From NCBI RefSeq assembly GCF_963576675.1, contig NC_088916.1, forward strand, positions 26,139,501 through 26,203,500: 64,000 nucleotides of DNA, written 5' to 3'. The DNA is from Euphorbia lathyris (Eukaryota > Streptophyta > Magnoliopsida > Malpighiales > Euphorbiaceae). The position numbers and the translations under genes were made by a program. Shown here one piece after another: positions 12,331-23,972 of this stretch (positions are counted from its first letter, which is position 1; every line of letters begins with the position of its first letter). The notes beneath the pieces were generated by a model. It was not told the DNA's origin. It did no database searches and saw only the letters and a program-made list of their open reading frames with translations.

Positions 12331-12844
12331 CCGCTGCTTGGTTCTGTGCTCGAGGAATGTGATAAAAGCGGCACTCGCTGAACCTCTGCGCCAACCCCTC
12401 CAGCTGGTCTAGGTATGGGTGCAACCTTTCTTCCCTTACTTCCTAGTTTCCATATGCTTGTTCGATAATCAGCTTTGAGTCGCCCCAGATTTCAACATAC
12501 GATGCTCCGAGTGCTGCTAACGATTCTAACCCGTAGATGCACGCTTCATACTCGGACATATTATTGGTGAGAGGGAATGAAAACTTCTTCGCCATAGGGA
12601 TCCTTTCCCCTTCCGGTGAGATGAGTAACACTCCTACCCCAGCTCCATTCGAGTTAACCGCTCCATCAAAGAACATTTTCCACGATATAACTTCTATTGC
12701 GTTTAGGTGCTCGTCGGGATAATCATAGTTTATCTCCTCCTCTTCCATATTTAGAGGCTGATTGGCCAGAAATTTCGGTACAGCTCTCCCCTTGACAACC
12801 TTCTTCCTTACATATTCGATGTCGAATTCGGACAATAGCAACAA
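12330..12844 (-). pseudogene. Second (archaeal-type) RNase H of the Tat element
   Basis: A second RNase H downstream of the one fused to the reverse transcriptase is a known hallmark of the Tat lineage. Visible motifs are MFFDGAVNSNGAGVGVLL (first Asp, about 12670), NMSEYEACIYGLESL (Glu, about 12560) and EIWGDSKLIIEQAYGN (Asp, about 12480). A Trp codon has become a stop at 12443. The following HIPRAQNQAADALATL near 12330-12360 carries the last catalytic-type Asp. Confidence 0.85.
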
Positions 12845-12847
12845 CCA

Positions 12848-14098
12848 TCAGGCCAGCTTCCCCGTTAAGGATGGAGTTCGGTACAGATACTTCACAGGGT
12901 CCATCCGGGAAATAATGATCACTTTGTAAGACTGAAAATAGTGTCGCAGCTTCTTCGTTAGCCATACTACTGCCACACACGTCTTTTCGATCATGTTATA
13001 TTTAAGCTCGTATTCCATGAACTTTTTACTCAGATAATACACCGTATGCTCCACACAAATGTCCCCTTCCTGGGCCAACATTGCTCCGATCGATCGCTCC
13101 TCGATCGCTACATAGAGGAGAAGTGGTTTTCCGAGTTTAGGCGACCTCAAAACCGGTGGATTAGTCAAATAGGTCCGGACACTTTCCAACGCTTGCTGGC
13201 ACTTATCGTTCCAAACCGTGGGTTGATCTATCCGTAGCAGCTTAAATATTGGTTCGCAGATTGTGGTGAGTCGTGCTATGAATCGACTGATATACTGAAC
13301 CTGCCCCAGGAATCCTCTTACTTCTTTCTCATTCTTCGGTGCTGGCATTTCCTGTATGGCTTTCACCTTATTGGGATCCACCTCAATCCCCTTGTTACTG
13401 ATTATGTAGCCTAGGATTTTCCCCGACGAAATGCCAAAGAAGCACTTCTTCGGGTTCAACCTTAGCTTGAATTCTGCGATTCGGGCCAGAAATTTCTCAA
13501 GTGCCACGAAATGCCCTTCCCTCATATCCAACTTGACCATCATGTCATCCATATAAACCTCCACTTCTTTGTGTATCATATCATGGAACAGTGCCGTAGC
13601 CATTCACTCATAAGTTGCCCCGACATTTTTCAAACCAAACGGCATAACTCTAGAGCAGTACGTCCCCCATTCAGTAGTGAACGAGGTTTTCGCTTTATGC
13701 TTCTCGGCCATCTGAACCTGCATATAGCCCATGAAACCATCCACGTTTGTGTGTAAGACGCTGGATGCTGCACTGTCAATCAATATGTCAATGTGAGGCA
13801 GCGCAAACTCATCTTTGGGGCAAGCCCTGTTGAGATCTCTGTAATCGACGCACATTCGTACTTTACCGTCCTTTTTTGCGATTGGCACTACATTTGCCAC
13901 CCACGGAGGATAGTCGATTACTTCGATGAAACCTGCCTTTAACTGTTTCTTCACTTCTTCTCTGATTTTATCTGCCCATTCTAGCCTCATGCGTCGAAGC
14001 TTTTGCTTTACGGGTTTAGCATCGGGGTATGTTGGAATGCGGTGAGCTACGATGGATTTATCAATTCCGGGCATGTCTTCGTACGTCCAAGCAAACAC
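12848..14098 (-). pseudogene. Tat reverse transcriptase and first RNase H
   Basis: The RT copies element RNA to DNA. Visible blocks are PPWVANVVPIAKKDGKVRMC, VDYRDLNRACPKDEFALPHI, CSRVMPFGLKNVGATYE and the catalytic VYMDDMMVK (about 13560). The usual Asp-containing block before MPFGL reads LHTNVDGFMGYMQVQ. The RNase H follows, with LLLYVAIEERSIGAMLAQ, where the first Asp of the usual DAS motif is replaced. A TGA at about 13604-13606 interrupts the RT where an Arg codon would be expected. The frame is otherwise well kept. Confidence 0.92.
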
Positions 14099-14152
14099 TA
14101 TTTCGTATTTTTTAATTATTCTCTCAAATTCTTTCCTCTCTTCAACAGTTAA

Positions 14153-14818
14153 TTATTGAGCAATTTGTATAAGTTTAAGATTTTCATCCGTGCCAAGATT
14201 GAAAGTTGACATTTCTATTGTATTGATTTCAAATGTAGGCATGTTATATGAATGAGAATGCATGGAATGATCAGAATCTACATCAAGCAAGTAAGCAAAA
14301 TCAGAATTCATTTCCTTGATAGTTTTGGTGAGTACATCGTCAGATTCAAACAAAGCAGTAATACAATTGTCATCATCGGGGTTTTCAGGCTTCTCATAGG
14401 CCTTGGAGGTGCTTGGTTCATCCACCGCTCCCACAGTTGCCTCTACAGTGATAACCTGCTCCTCGGCATTCAGATCCAACATCATGATCTCCTTTATGAA
14501 GCAGATTGCCTTTCCTTTTCCCCAGTCGGTAACATCATTGAAGATCTCAAAGCCTGGCAGGATCTTTCCCTCAGTGCTAGTCCATGACTCGGAAGTTCCC
14601 GAATAAATCTTCCCCTGGACCTCGTTCACAAAACACTTCTTTAGTCCCACTTTCCCCTCACAGCCTTTGTTAGACGGACCTCCTAGCTCATATCCCAATC
14701 CCCTCCGGGTGTTCTGACTCTTGAAATCCGGTGATTCTGGCAGCCCCTGATGGTGTGCACCCAAGCCCATGCCGGGGATGAAACCCCCCTTCATCATCCT
14801 TATCACATCGGTGGTCAT
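14153..14818 (-). pseudogene. Tat linker between protease and RT, G-patch-like start
   Basis: This 221-residue open segment lies between protease and RT and is in line with pol. Near its start MMKGGFIPGMGLGAHHQG is Gly-rich and resembles a G-patch, an RNA-binding motif seen at this place in some Tat elements. The rest is acidic and unrecognised. Confidence 0.6.
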
Positions 14819-14824
14819 GCTAGA

Positions 14825-15562
14825 CTAGTAGATCCCGAAAACTTGAAATCCAGAGAAAAGATGAGGCTCGATCCTCAACGCAGCTACTGAACTCAATTTC
14901 TTAGCTCTGATCATCACTATTTCATCCCCGTAGGGGAACTTGATTATCTGGTGGAGCGTGCAGGGCACACCTCCGAGCTTGTGGAACCATGGGCATCCCA
15001 GCAGTACAGCAAAAGTCACCGGTATGTCTAGCACCGTGAACTCAGTTTCCTCCTCATGTGGCCCCACTTTCAGCTTAGCCTTGAAAACTCCATCGATGTG
15101 ATGGCAGGTATCATCATAGGCCCTGATCACGGTTTCCGAGGCAGTCAAATCTCCTCTTTCCACTCCCAACTTGGACAAGAGCTTCAGTGGGCATACATTG
15201 ATAGTCGATCCATCATCGACCATCACGCAGCAAGTCTTCTTTCCGTTAATTTCAGCTCGGATGTACAAAGGCTTGTTGTGGGCCTTCCCCTCCTCCGGGA
15301 GATCTTCATCAGTGAAAGTGATTTCAGTCCTCTTTCGGGCCATGATTGCCCCTACCAATGCTGCTGGCTCAGTATCCGTAGAAATGACCAAGTTCTGCAG
15401 CTCCATCAAATTCTCACGGTGGTACTTGGAATGGCAGAGAACCTCCCACACTGTAGACTTAGCTTGTGTCTTCTTCAACTGTTCGAGAACTTGATCATCC
15501 TGCTTAGGAGCCGATCCTTCTCCTACCTCATCCTCGACCATGGGTGCCTTCCCATCGGCCAA
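14825..15562 (-). pseudogene. Tat aspartic protease region
   Basis: The protease processes Gag-Pol. The active-site block reads CCVMVDDGSTINVCPLKLL (about 15180-15235, D-D/S-G-S type) and the distal block is VTFAVLLGCPWFHKLG (about 14960-15010). It lies between the gag modules and the linker, and runs into a stop at 14825. Confidence 0.85.
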
Positions 15563-16276
15563 ATATTGATAGGAGTTCCTCGATCGGCATCCTCAGATTC
15601 ATCCCAAATATTGATAGGAGTTCCTCGATCGGCATCCTCATCCGAGGAGCTTCCCCAAATATCCACGACCATCAGGTCCATCATATGAGGGACATTCGGA
15701 TTAATATAGGAGGGGTCCGATGATCCATACAACCCCCAACCTATCAGCTCGTCATAATTCTTGAGGAACACCCTGTTCATCCTCCTTGCCACTATCAGAA
15801 TAGCCCCCTTTCGGATGCACATGAGTTGCTCCTGATCGCTCAAGGTGACTTGACATGAGGCATACTTGAATCTCCATCTTCTTGCGTAATCCACGAATGG
15901 TTCCTCGGGGGAATTGCCTGATCCTATCCAGATCTTCTAGGGATCCCATCCACAGAATATACATCTCATATCTTGACACGAATGCATCCCGAAGAGGTAT
16001 CCAATGTCCCATCTCTTCCTCCTACAACCCTTGGTTCCACAACAGAGCTTCCCCGGGAAGAGTTTTCGAAAAATGCTCGTGTAACTCACTTTGGGGGAAC
16101 CCGGTATTATACATGTGATTGCGAAATAAGGTTGCGTGCTCAACGGGATTTCGATATCCACCATACTTGGGCATTGCCAACACTGCTTCTAGGGTCTCAT
16201 AGGAGGGCGAATCCGGTGTTTACTCTGCAAGCATCGATACCGTATATTCTTTGATAAACCTCTTCGTCATTGCAGC
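15523..16276 (-). pseudogene. Tat gag-like module 4
   Basis: Reading downward, the segment shows KYGGYRNPVEHATLFRNHM, a leucine-rich middle (SKTLPGEALLWNQGL) and WIPLRDAFVSRYEMYILWMG, followed by ARRWRFKYASCQVTLSDQEQL after a frameshift near 15890. These follow the same order as the capsid-like core of plant retrotransposon Gag. The 3' end includes a 45-bp tandem duplication encoding DADRGTPINIW twice (about 15558-15648). Stops and one frameshift are present. Confidence 0.7.
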
Positions 16277-16912
16277 CTAATTGCTCTTAATGTACATCGG
16301 GAGCGACATATACCACATCAGCGGTTCACCCATTAGCGAATTACAAAACAAACTGGTGATCTCCTCTTCGTTAAAGCCCAACGGCCCCATCACCGACAAG
16401 TAGAAGTGCAAATGTTCCATAGGATCTTTGTTGCCGTTATACTTACTAACTGCTGGTAACGGGCGCTTGATGGGCCCAATTTGCATTACGCTGCTTTCTT
16501 CCGCTATCTCATTAACCTTTTTATACTTCTCCAAGAATAAACTTTCCAATTGCGACCAATCACCCTCGATGGAATCGGGCAAGGATCGGAACCACGTCAA
16601 CGGCTCGCCTATCAACGAATGGTGGAACCACTGAGCAATCTCGTTAATCCAAAATGGTTCAACAAACATAGCACACATATACTAATACAGATGGACCTCA
16701 GGATCTTCCACTCCACTGAATACTTTTAACTCGGGAATAATCCTCCGAGATGACCCCTGCCCGGTCTCTTCGATGTTGTCCTCATCATATAGCGCTCCAT
16801 CACCCAATTCATCATCCATCCTCTCATCCACTGGTTCTTCCCCCAGAAAATACACATAAACTCCACTTCCTATCGTCATTTTTCTCATCGGAGCCCAACA
16901 ACTCCTCCTCAT
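16277..16912 (-). pseudogene. Tat gag-like modules 2 and 3
   Basis: Two further capsid-like modules lie in one frame, separated from the start by a TAG at 16684-16682. Module 2 runs PELKVFSGVEDPEVHLY, WFHHSLIGEPLTWFRSLP, then WSQLESLFLEKYKKV. Module 3 runs VSKYNGNKDPMEHLHFYL then LFCNSLMGEPLMWYMSLP. The near-identity of SLIGEPLTWFRSLP and SLMGEPLMWYMSLP shows internal duplication rather than chance. Confidence 0.75.
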
Positions 16913-16945
16913 CTTCCTCGAAGGGTTCTACTATCAAGCCTCCTT

Positions 16946-17467
16946 CTACCCAGATCCAATCATGCTTACCCTATGATTAGGCAATGGATTGTGCCTAGTG
17001 GAAGGGTTTGCTGACAATGGATCAGCTATCTTCTTCTCCTCAATCAAATCCTGAATTTCATGCTTCAACCTCTCACAATTCTCAATAGTGTGACCGTAGT
17101 TGCTATGGAACTCACAGTACCCTCTAGCTTGCATCTGCGGAGTAGGTTGCGCCTTGTTATAAGGAGTGAGGGCTTTCAACAATCCCTTTTTATGCAATCG
17201 TTCAAAAACTTTTGCGTAAGTTTGATCAAACTTGGCGAACTGCCTCTTCTCGATAGCATTAAGTTCAAGCACTTTCACTGCGACAGATTTTGTACTCGCA
17301 CTTGGCCCTCCGGCACTATATCCAAACTTCGTCCACTTGGTATAAGCTTTCTTCGGCTCTCCATCCCCCTCAACTTTCAAAGCGTAGCTATACATCTGAT
17401 TGAAATCGGTAAAAGGCATATACCACAACTCATTCTTAATATACGGCAATATGTTGCCAACTACCAT
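16946..17467 (-). pseudogene. Tat Gag C-terminal part with CxxH-type knuckle
   Basis: This continues module 1 and contains YCEFHSNYGHTIENCERLK, a Cys/His cluster typical of the nucleic-acid-binding end of Tat Gag. It is followed by basic and Ser/Pro-rich sequence. The frame is cut off from module 1 by a stop at about 17495. Confidence 0.75.
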
Positions 17468-17494
17468 TCGGATCTGATCCTGCTCAAGCGGTTT

Positions 17495-17923
17495 CTACTT
17501 CATAACCGCCGCCTTCGCTCTCCACCTCCTCACGAAGTCGGACAAGGATTCACCAGCCTGCTGCTTAGTGCTCTCTAGCTCCTTCAAAGTAACTTCAAGC
17601 ATAGTGTTGAAGCTATACTGGGCGATGAATGCCTTCGCCAGTTCCTTCCAATCTCTCTTTTTCACCAGCGGTAACGCATGAAACCATACGAGGGCAGCCC
17701 CCTCCAGGTAAGTATTGAATATCCCCAAGAATTTCTCCTTAGTCAAGATCGTGTGTTTCATCATCGTAATATACTGATTCATGTGAGCGGTAGGATCCCC
17801 AGTTCCGTCGAACTTCTTTATGTCAGGGAGCCGGAATTTCAAAGGCAAAGCAGTTGCCGATAAGCAGTTCTTCAAATTATAAAAGTCCTGACTCTCGGAG
17901 CTTCCCCCACACAAATCCTGCAC
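17495..17923 (-). pseudogene. Tat Gag core (module 1)
   Basis: This is a standard retrotransposon Gag capsid core: RLPDIKKFDGTGDPTAHMNQY, LEGAALVWFHALP, WKELAKAFIAQYSF and QQAGESLSDFVRRWR, in the usual order. It forms the shell around element RNA. Confidence 0.88.
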
Positions 17924-17977
17924 CTCCTGAGTGATGTGTTGCTTCCATTTCTCTTCCTTAGCTTTCTCCTTCTCAAG

Positions 17978-18226
17978 CTATTTCTGGATGTAATCCTGAT
18001 AGTCATCCTCATTCCCGAAGCGGGGACCAATGTTCACATCATTCTCAGCGCGCTTACTACCACTCTTGTTATCCTTCAACGCCAGCTCAGCTAGCTGGGC
18101 TAAAATCGCGGCTAACTGATCGTTAATGTTGTTCACAGAATTCTCCAATTCGGCCACCTTTTCGTTGGTCGCAGGCATACTGACCGAAGACTGAGTAGAC
18201 TCGTACGAAGATGATTCACAAGCCAC
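17978..18226 (-). pseudogene. Tat Gag N-terminus
   Basis: An 82-residue segment with a heptad-like stretch (VAELENSVNNINDQLAAILA) that fits a coiled coil. It starts at an ATG 18226-18224 and precedes the Gag core by a short gap with a stop. Confidence 0.65.
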
Positions 18227-19821
18227 AACTGCCGACTGCGATGGTTCGGAACTGACAATCTATAACTGGTTGAACTGTTTGACTAGCCGACTACTCTCAC
18301 GGAACCACGACCTCTTAATGATGATGTCTGCGTGAGCGACACCCATTAGTATGTATGCATGATTTTTATATGCATGATTCGTGGTGTGTGCGTTTATTAT
18401 TTACAGATATATAAGATAAGAAGAACAAACGTTAGTCTAATTATACGTATCACAACATCTCTCTTCCACCCTTATTCCTCCACACACTCGATGGTCCAAG
18501 TCTCTTTCCAAGGATTTTGGTTTGGGGCTCACATTGCGGTCCAGGGGACGCGTGATATCGTCGATTATTGCGGGAAAAATAAATCATTCATCAAACAATA
18601 CAATTCGTTTTGACGTATCAATATTTAGTGACTAAAATATCGACCAAATTGGATTGTCCTTTTGAATAACTCGTCTTTTGTTATTTCGCGAGACGCATTA
18701 GTTCGGGTTTTGACTCCCTTTTGGCGTGTCTCGGATTTAGACGCGATACGAGTTATTCTTTTGGTTCAATCGTTCGTTATTGACAATGACTCGTTCCCTT
18801 TTATTTGCGTGGGTTCGTATCTTGATTTTTAGATTACGACGGGATCTTTTGGATCTATCGAGAGACGTAACCGTGTATTTGTTTAGTGATGATATCACTT
18901 TTGGATTTTATTTTAGGGAACAGACTCATCGTGTAGCATGTTTGTTTTTAGTGTCAAAATCTGCTTGCTCGTTTTAGCTACATGAAAAGACGGCGAGTCT
19001 TATTCGAGCGCACGATAATCTTTTGCTGATACGTTCATTTCTCCTTAGAACAACGCAAGATGTAACGTAAGAGCTCGTTTTTTAATCGGAAGGGACGGGC
19101 CACATTTACGAAACTCTTTACGTTACAACGGGGTCATTCAAAACAGAAATGTTCTTCATTTTCGTTTTGTCATAATCTCGTTTTATCCCAACATATTTAA
19201 AGAATGTGAATAACGGCTATCGTTAATATAGTCTTTTGAATCGAGGTATAACTATCCTTAATGCCAAACCGATTTGTACTAATACGTGCTTACGTCACAA
19301 CGTATTTCCTAAACATGTGCCTTCTTCGGGACACGGAAAGAGACCAGGCGGGTCGCACAAGTTCATTCATACGAGATAACTAAGTCGTCTTTAGTTCGAA
19401 CTATTTCGATGTTTTGGGGTAGATTATACATCGGTTTAAGAGTATATATTAATGTATCGTTTCATTTTCTTGACATATTTTAGGATTAGACACATATCAT
19501 GGCAATTTGAAAACGCAAATTGATTCATTCATCACACCAAAAATAGTAACGGGTAATCCTATGACAACTTCTAAGGCTAATATATGCTGACACGGCTGAT
19601 CGCGGGACCTCACAGGACCGCACAAATTCGCCCCTAACGAATGGATGGGGACCCTTTGGCGCCTTACTGCAAGGGGGAACTTACACTAGCCTCTTTCGAG
19701 CGACGAATGGACTCTCAATAGAGGTTTCACGAAAATTACCCAAAAGATTTGCAATAATGCTTATGAATGCATACGAAAAGAAATAATATGATCCGTCCCT
19801 GTTAAGGGCATAATACGCGAT
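18227..19821 (-). other. Tat leader between gag and 5' LTR
   Basis: About 1.6 kb with no convincing coding sequence on either strand. Long leaders are usual in this lineage. No clear primer-binding site adjoins the LTR-like sequence at 19822. Confidence 0.6.
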
Positions 19822-21244
19822 CCGTTGACGACAGATGCTGTGATTGGCGCCGAAAGCAACCAATCGCGGAATCAAGCTGCTCAGCAGGGCCGGAGCTCGG
19901 AGTATGGAAGAGTCGCCACCCACGAATGGGAAATGAACACCGATCCCTTGCGGGAGACCGGTGAGGGTTCGGGAAATTTGGGTACGAGCCGAGAAGGCTA
20001 GCTTCTTTTCGAAGAAAGGCTACTAGGCACCCCGACATCGCCCGGTTCTGAACCACCGGCCTCCTACTTAGCATGTTAGGCGCTAACGGACTAATCGCAT
20101 ATTTCTTTAAGTTTGAAATTCATTTGAAACATTTTCTTTCTCGTTTTGAAAACCGTTTTGAGCATATATTATTGAAAGCCATTTTAGTAAAGAATCACCC
20201 ATTTACATGAATTTAGAGTATATGGAAGAAAGAGGGAGATAGAAGGAAGAATTGGTTTATTTACAACGTGAGTTATGCTTTATATTATACATTAAATCTA
20301 CACTAATCTCACTCCCCAAAAGAAGGTTTATTTACATGATTTGTGCCTTAATCGTCGTTGGAACGATTTAGACACATTTCAAAACCCCGTGGATTTACAT
20401 GATTTTCACTCGAATCGCCGTTGGAACGATTCGAGTGTTTGAAAACGTGAAATAAGGAGTTTTAACCAAAAACGTGATTAAGCATACAAGTCCATTTATT
20501 TTGTACAACACCATTTTGTAAACGATTCAAAACTATGTTATTTATTGAAAATCGTTTTTAATCACAAGGTTCGCTTAATCCGTCGTTGGAACGAATTAAG
20601 GTCTTAAAATGTGATGTTTAAGAAGTGGTTTAAAATGATAAAAAGCCTTTTATTTACACTGTAGGAATATCTAGAAACCTTTAGTTTAAATAAGCAAATT
20701 GAACTCTCTTTTTGTGGTTTATTTTCCCCCTTTTTTTCACTCAATTAACCTTTACTTGAATATGATTACACTAATTAACAAATTAAATCCAAATTCACCC
20801 AACCAAATATATTTGAAATACATACATATAGAAAGTCCAAAATAGGAGTAAATATACATATACATATACATTTTGATTAAAAATAATGGTTATATCTATA
20901 GATTAAAAATAAGAAAGCAAAGGAATAAGATATAGTATAGTTGTTGATAACTAAAAATAATAATGAAAACAATGCTTTAATTAAAAACAAGTAAAACAAT
21001 GAAACAAAGTTCATAAAGAATAAGAAAATAACTCTTAAATCCCAAAATAACTATTATAATAGATGTATGGAAAATAACCCTCCCAAAATAATAAGTTTAT
21101 ATAGTTTAAATGAATTTAAATAAAAATCTATACATATACCTATAGTTTTACAAAACCAAATTAATAGAAATGATACCCCAAATATACAAAAATAAGTAAT
21201 TATTAGTTACACACCCCAAAATGATTTTAAATAAATTAGCTACA

Positions 21245-21294
<50 letters not shown>

Positions 21295-21834
21295 AGATGG
21301 CTCTTGTGAGAACCCTTTCCTAGGTGAGAACTCACCTTAGGTGAGAACCACCCAAAACTACGTAGTTGTGGGTAAAAAAATTTAAAAAAACGTTGCTGCA
21401 TAGGGGGGATTTGAACCTAGCACTCCTCAACTACACTTCACACTGCTTACCACTGAGCCAATTGCCTTCCTTATATATATTGTCACGCGCTGTTTAATAT
21501 ACCAGTTCCTTTTAGCTTCTATTGTTTAATATTTGATGCATGCACTTATTAATATCGATTAAATATGCATAATAATAAATTATTAATAGAAAAAAAAAGA
21601 AATGTGCATAATAATGAATTATTAATAGAAAAAAAATCCAAGAACATACTCTAATTTCTTATTTATTTAATTCCTCTATATTTTTATAATTTATATTTTA
21701 AAATGTTAAGGACGATGTTCTAAATATTGTTACATATGTTTTAAACTTTATAATTTGTGTTCTAAAAATTAAATATAGTGTTTTAAAAAAATAATAAATA
21801 TATGTACCATTTTTGCATTTGTTCTATAATATAA

Positions 21835-22620
21835 TTTATAACACGTATTCTAAATAACATACCGTATGTTCTAAAAAACATAACGTATGTTCTAAAGTTT
21901 ATATTTTGTGTTCCAAAAATTAAGTATAATGTTCCAAAAAATTAGTAGATATCTCGATCGTTTTTTCTTTGTTCTATAATATAATTTATAACTCATGTTC
22001 GAAAAAACATAACACATGTTCTAAAAAACATAACACATGTTCTAAAAAACATAACGTATGTTCTAAAAAATATGTCGTACGTTCTAAACTTCATAGTTCG
22101 TGTTTTAAAAGTTGACATATATGTTCTAAAGTTTGTTTTAAAAAAATATATAGTTTCTGTTCCAAAAATTAAGTATAATGTTCTAAAAAAAATCGGTAAA
22201 TTTCTGAATCGTTTTTTCATTTGTTCTATAATATAATTTATAACTCATGTTCGAAAAAACATAACGCATGTTCTAAAAAAACATAACGTATGTTCTAAAA
22301 AATATGTCGTACGTTCTAAACTTCATAGTTCGTGTTTTAAAAGTTAAAATATATGTTCTAACGTTTGTTTTAAAAAATATATAGTTTGTGTTCCAAAAAT
22401 TAAGTATAATGTTCTAAAAAAATCAGTAGATATCTGGATCGTTTTTCATTTGTTCTATAATATAATTTATAACTCATGTTCGAAAAAACATAACGCATGT
22501 TCTAAAAAAACATAACGTATGTTCTAAAAAATATGTTGTACGTTCTAAACTTCACAGTTCGTGTTTTAAAAGTTAAAATATATGTTCTAACGTATGTTTT
22601 AAAAAATATATTTTCTTATA
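21835..22620. repeat. Tandem array of about 235-250 bp units in the TIR element
   Basis: Three units start with TTGTTCTATAATATAATTTA near 21969, 22222 and 22449, each followed by several GTTCTAAAAAACATAACRYA short repeats. It is an array within an array, with no coding content. Confidence 0.85.
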
Positions 22621-22885
22621 TAACATAAATTACAAAAATATAAAGGAATAAAATAAATAAGAAATTAGAGCATATTCTTGGATTTTTTCTATTAGTAATT
22701 CATTATTATATGCATTTTTTTTATTAATAATTCATATTATGCAAATTTATTTTTTTCTATTAATAATTCATTATTTTGCATATTTAATCGATATTAATAA
22801 GTGCATGCGTCAAATATTAAACAATAGAAGCTAAAAGGCACTGGTATATTAAACAGCGCGTGACAATATACATAAGGAAAGCGAA

Positions 22886-22940
22886 TGGTTTAGTGGTAAG
22901 CAATGTGAAGTGCAATTGAGGGGTGCCAGGTTCAAATCCC
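22886..22940 (+). other. tRNA-like module (A box and B box) in the TIR element
   Basis: TGGTTTAGTGGTAAG (22886-22900) resembles an RNA polymerase III A box, and GGTTCAAATCCC (22929-22940) a B box, about 30 bases apart. There is no proper acceptor stem, so it is not a tRNA gene. An inverted copy lies near 21410-21460. Confidence 0.6.
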
Positions 22941-23031
22941 TTATGCAGCAGCAATTTTTTAAAATTCTCTACTCAAAACTACGTAGTTTTGGGTGGTTCT
23001 CACCTAGGGGAGGGTTCTCACTTGATCCCTC

Positions 23032-23081
<50 letters not shown>

Positions 23082-23820
23082 GTATAAATGTCAAAAAAGG
23101 TTAAAGAAATAGGGTAAAAAGACAATTTTAGCATTCAAGCAGCTTTAGTGACGAAAAATCCGTCACTAAACTGCTTTCAGCAACAAAAAAGGGAGAATTA
23201 CAGCAGCAGTCCTTATATTTTTCAGATTTATTAAAAATACTTTAGATTCATATATTCTATCATTTTGGTCCCCGAACTACCCAAATCGGGTCATAGTCTA
23301 TAACGGAGCCTCCCAAAACAATGTTTTATTTGAAAAACGTTAATTAAAAAACTTTTTAAATTCTATATTTACAACGTTCTAGTCCCGAACTACCCTCAAA
23401 TCGGGTCACGGTTCGTGTTGGAACGTTAAAAGGAGGTTTTTTTATTTAAAACAAAAACGCTTATTTAACGCGAGACGGGAATTAAACAAATACGGGAAAA
23501 TAAATAAACGTGATAAATAAATAACTAACTAAATAAATAAATAAAGAGACAAAACTATAAATAAAATAAATAAACAAAATAAATAAAACGAGTCTAGTCC
23601 TCGGATAATACCTCAAGATTGGTATTGACGGCTGAAGTCGGTTGATTCCACGAATTATGGTTTCTCGGTGTTTTTGTAGAATATTTAACTTTTTGGAGAT
23701 TTTCAATTTTTAGGAAAAAAAATGTTTTCTCCCAAAAATTTACTCTCTCTCTCTAAAAAAATATTCTAGAGTGAGAAGCTCTCCAAAATTCCCTCTCCCT
23801 TGTTTGCATGGGGATCTGTG

Positions 23821-23830
23821 CCTTTTATAG
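23821..23830 (-). promoter_or_regulatory. TATA box of the Tat LTR (right)
   Basis: The minus-strand CTATAAAAGG lies just downstream, in transcription order, of the palindrome array at 23845-23972. It would drive the genomic RNA of the element. Confidence 0.6.
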
Positions 23831-23844
23831 GCACGGATCCCAAA

Positions 23845-23972
23845 GTTGGGTGTGCGCCCAACGCCAAGTTGGGCGACGCCCAACCTCGGTTGGATGCGCG
23901 CCCAACAGGCGCTGGGCGGACGCCCAACGCAGGTTGGGCGTGCGCCCAACGATCATTAGGCGCGCGTCCAAA
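23845..23972. repeat. Array of about six GC-rich palindromes upstream of the LTR TATA box
   Basis: GTTGGGCGTGCGCCCAAC and variants repeat about every 22 bases. The left LTR has a single unit (6161-6178). Each unit is nearly self-complementary. Confidence 0.9.

Larger units (their letters stand above)
21293..23034. mobile_element. Non-autonomous TIR element with about 400-bp terminal inverted repeats
   Basis: It is inserted in the (TA)n tract of the Tat LTR. The ends read GGAGATGGCTCTTGTGAGAA (left) and GGGGAGGGATCAAGTGAGAA (right, reverse strand), and pairing continues imperfectly for about 400 bases (21293-21690 with 22630-23034). The target is TA-rich, so the duplication cannot be told from the repeat. 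No transposase is visible. The family is not recognised. A tRNA-like module occurs in both arms (see 22886-22940). Confidence 0.85.

Noticed and set aside
22886..22940. tRNA gene
   Set aside because: A and B boxes are present but no acceptor stem or anticodon arm can be drawn. Kept as a tRNA-like module.
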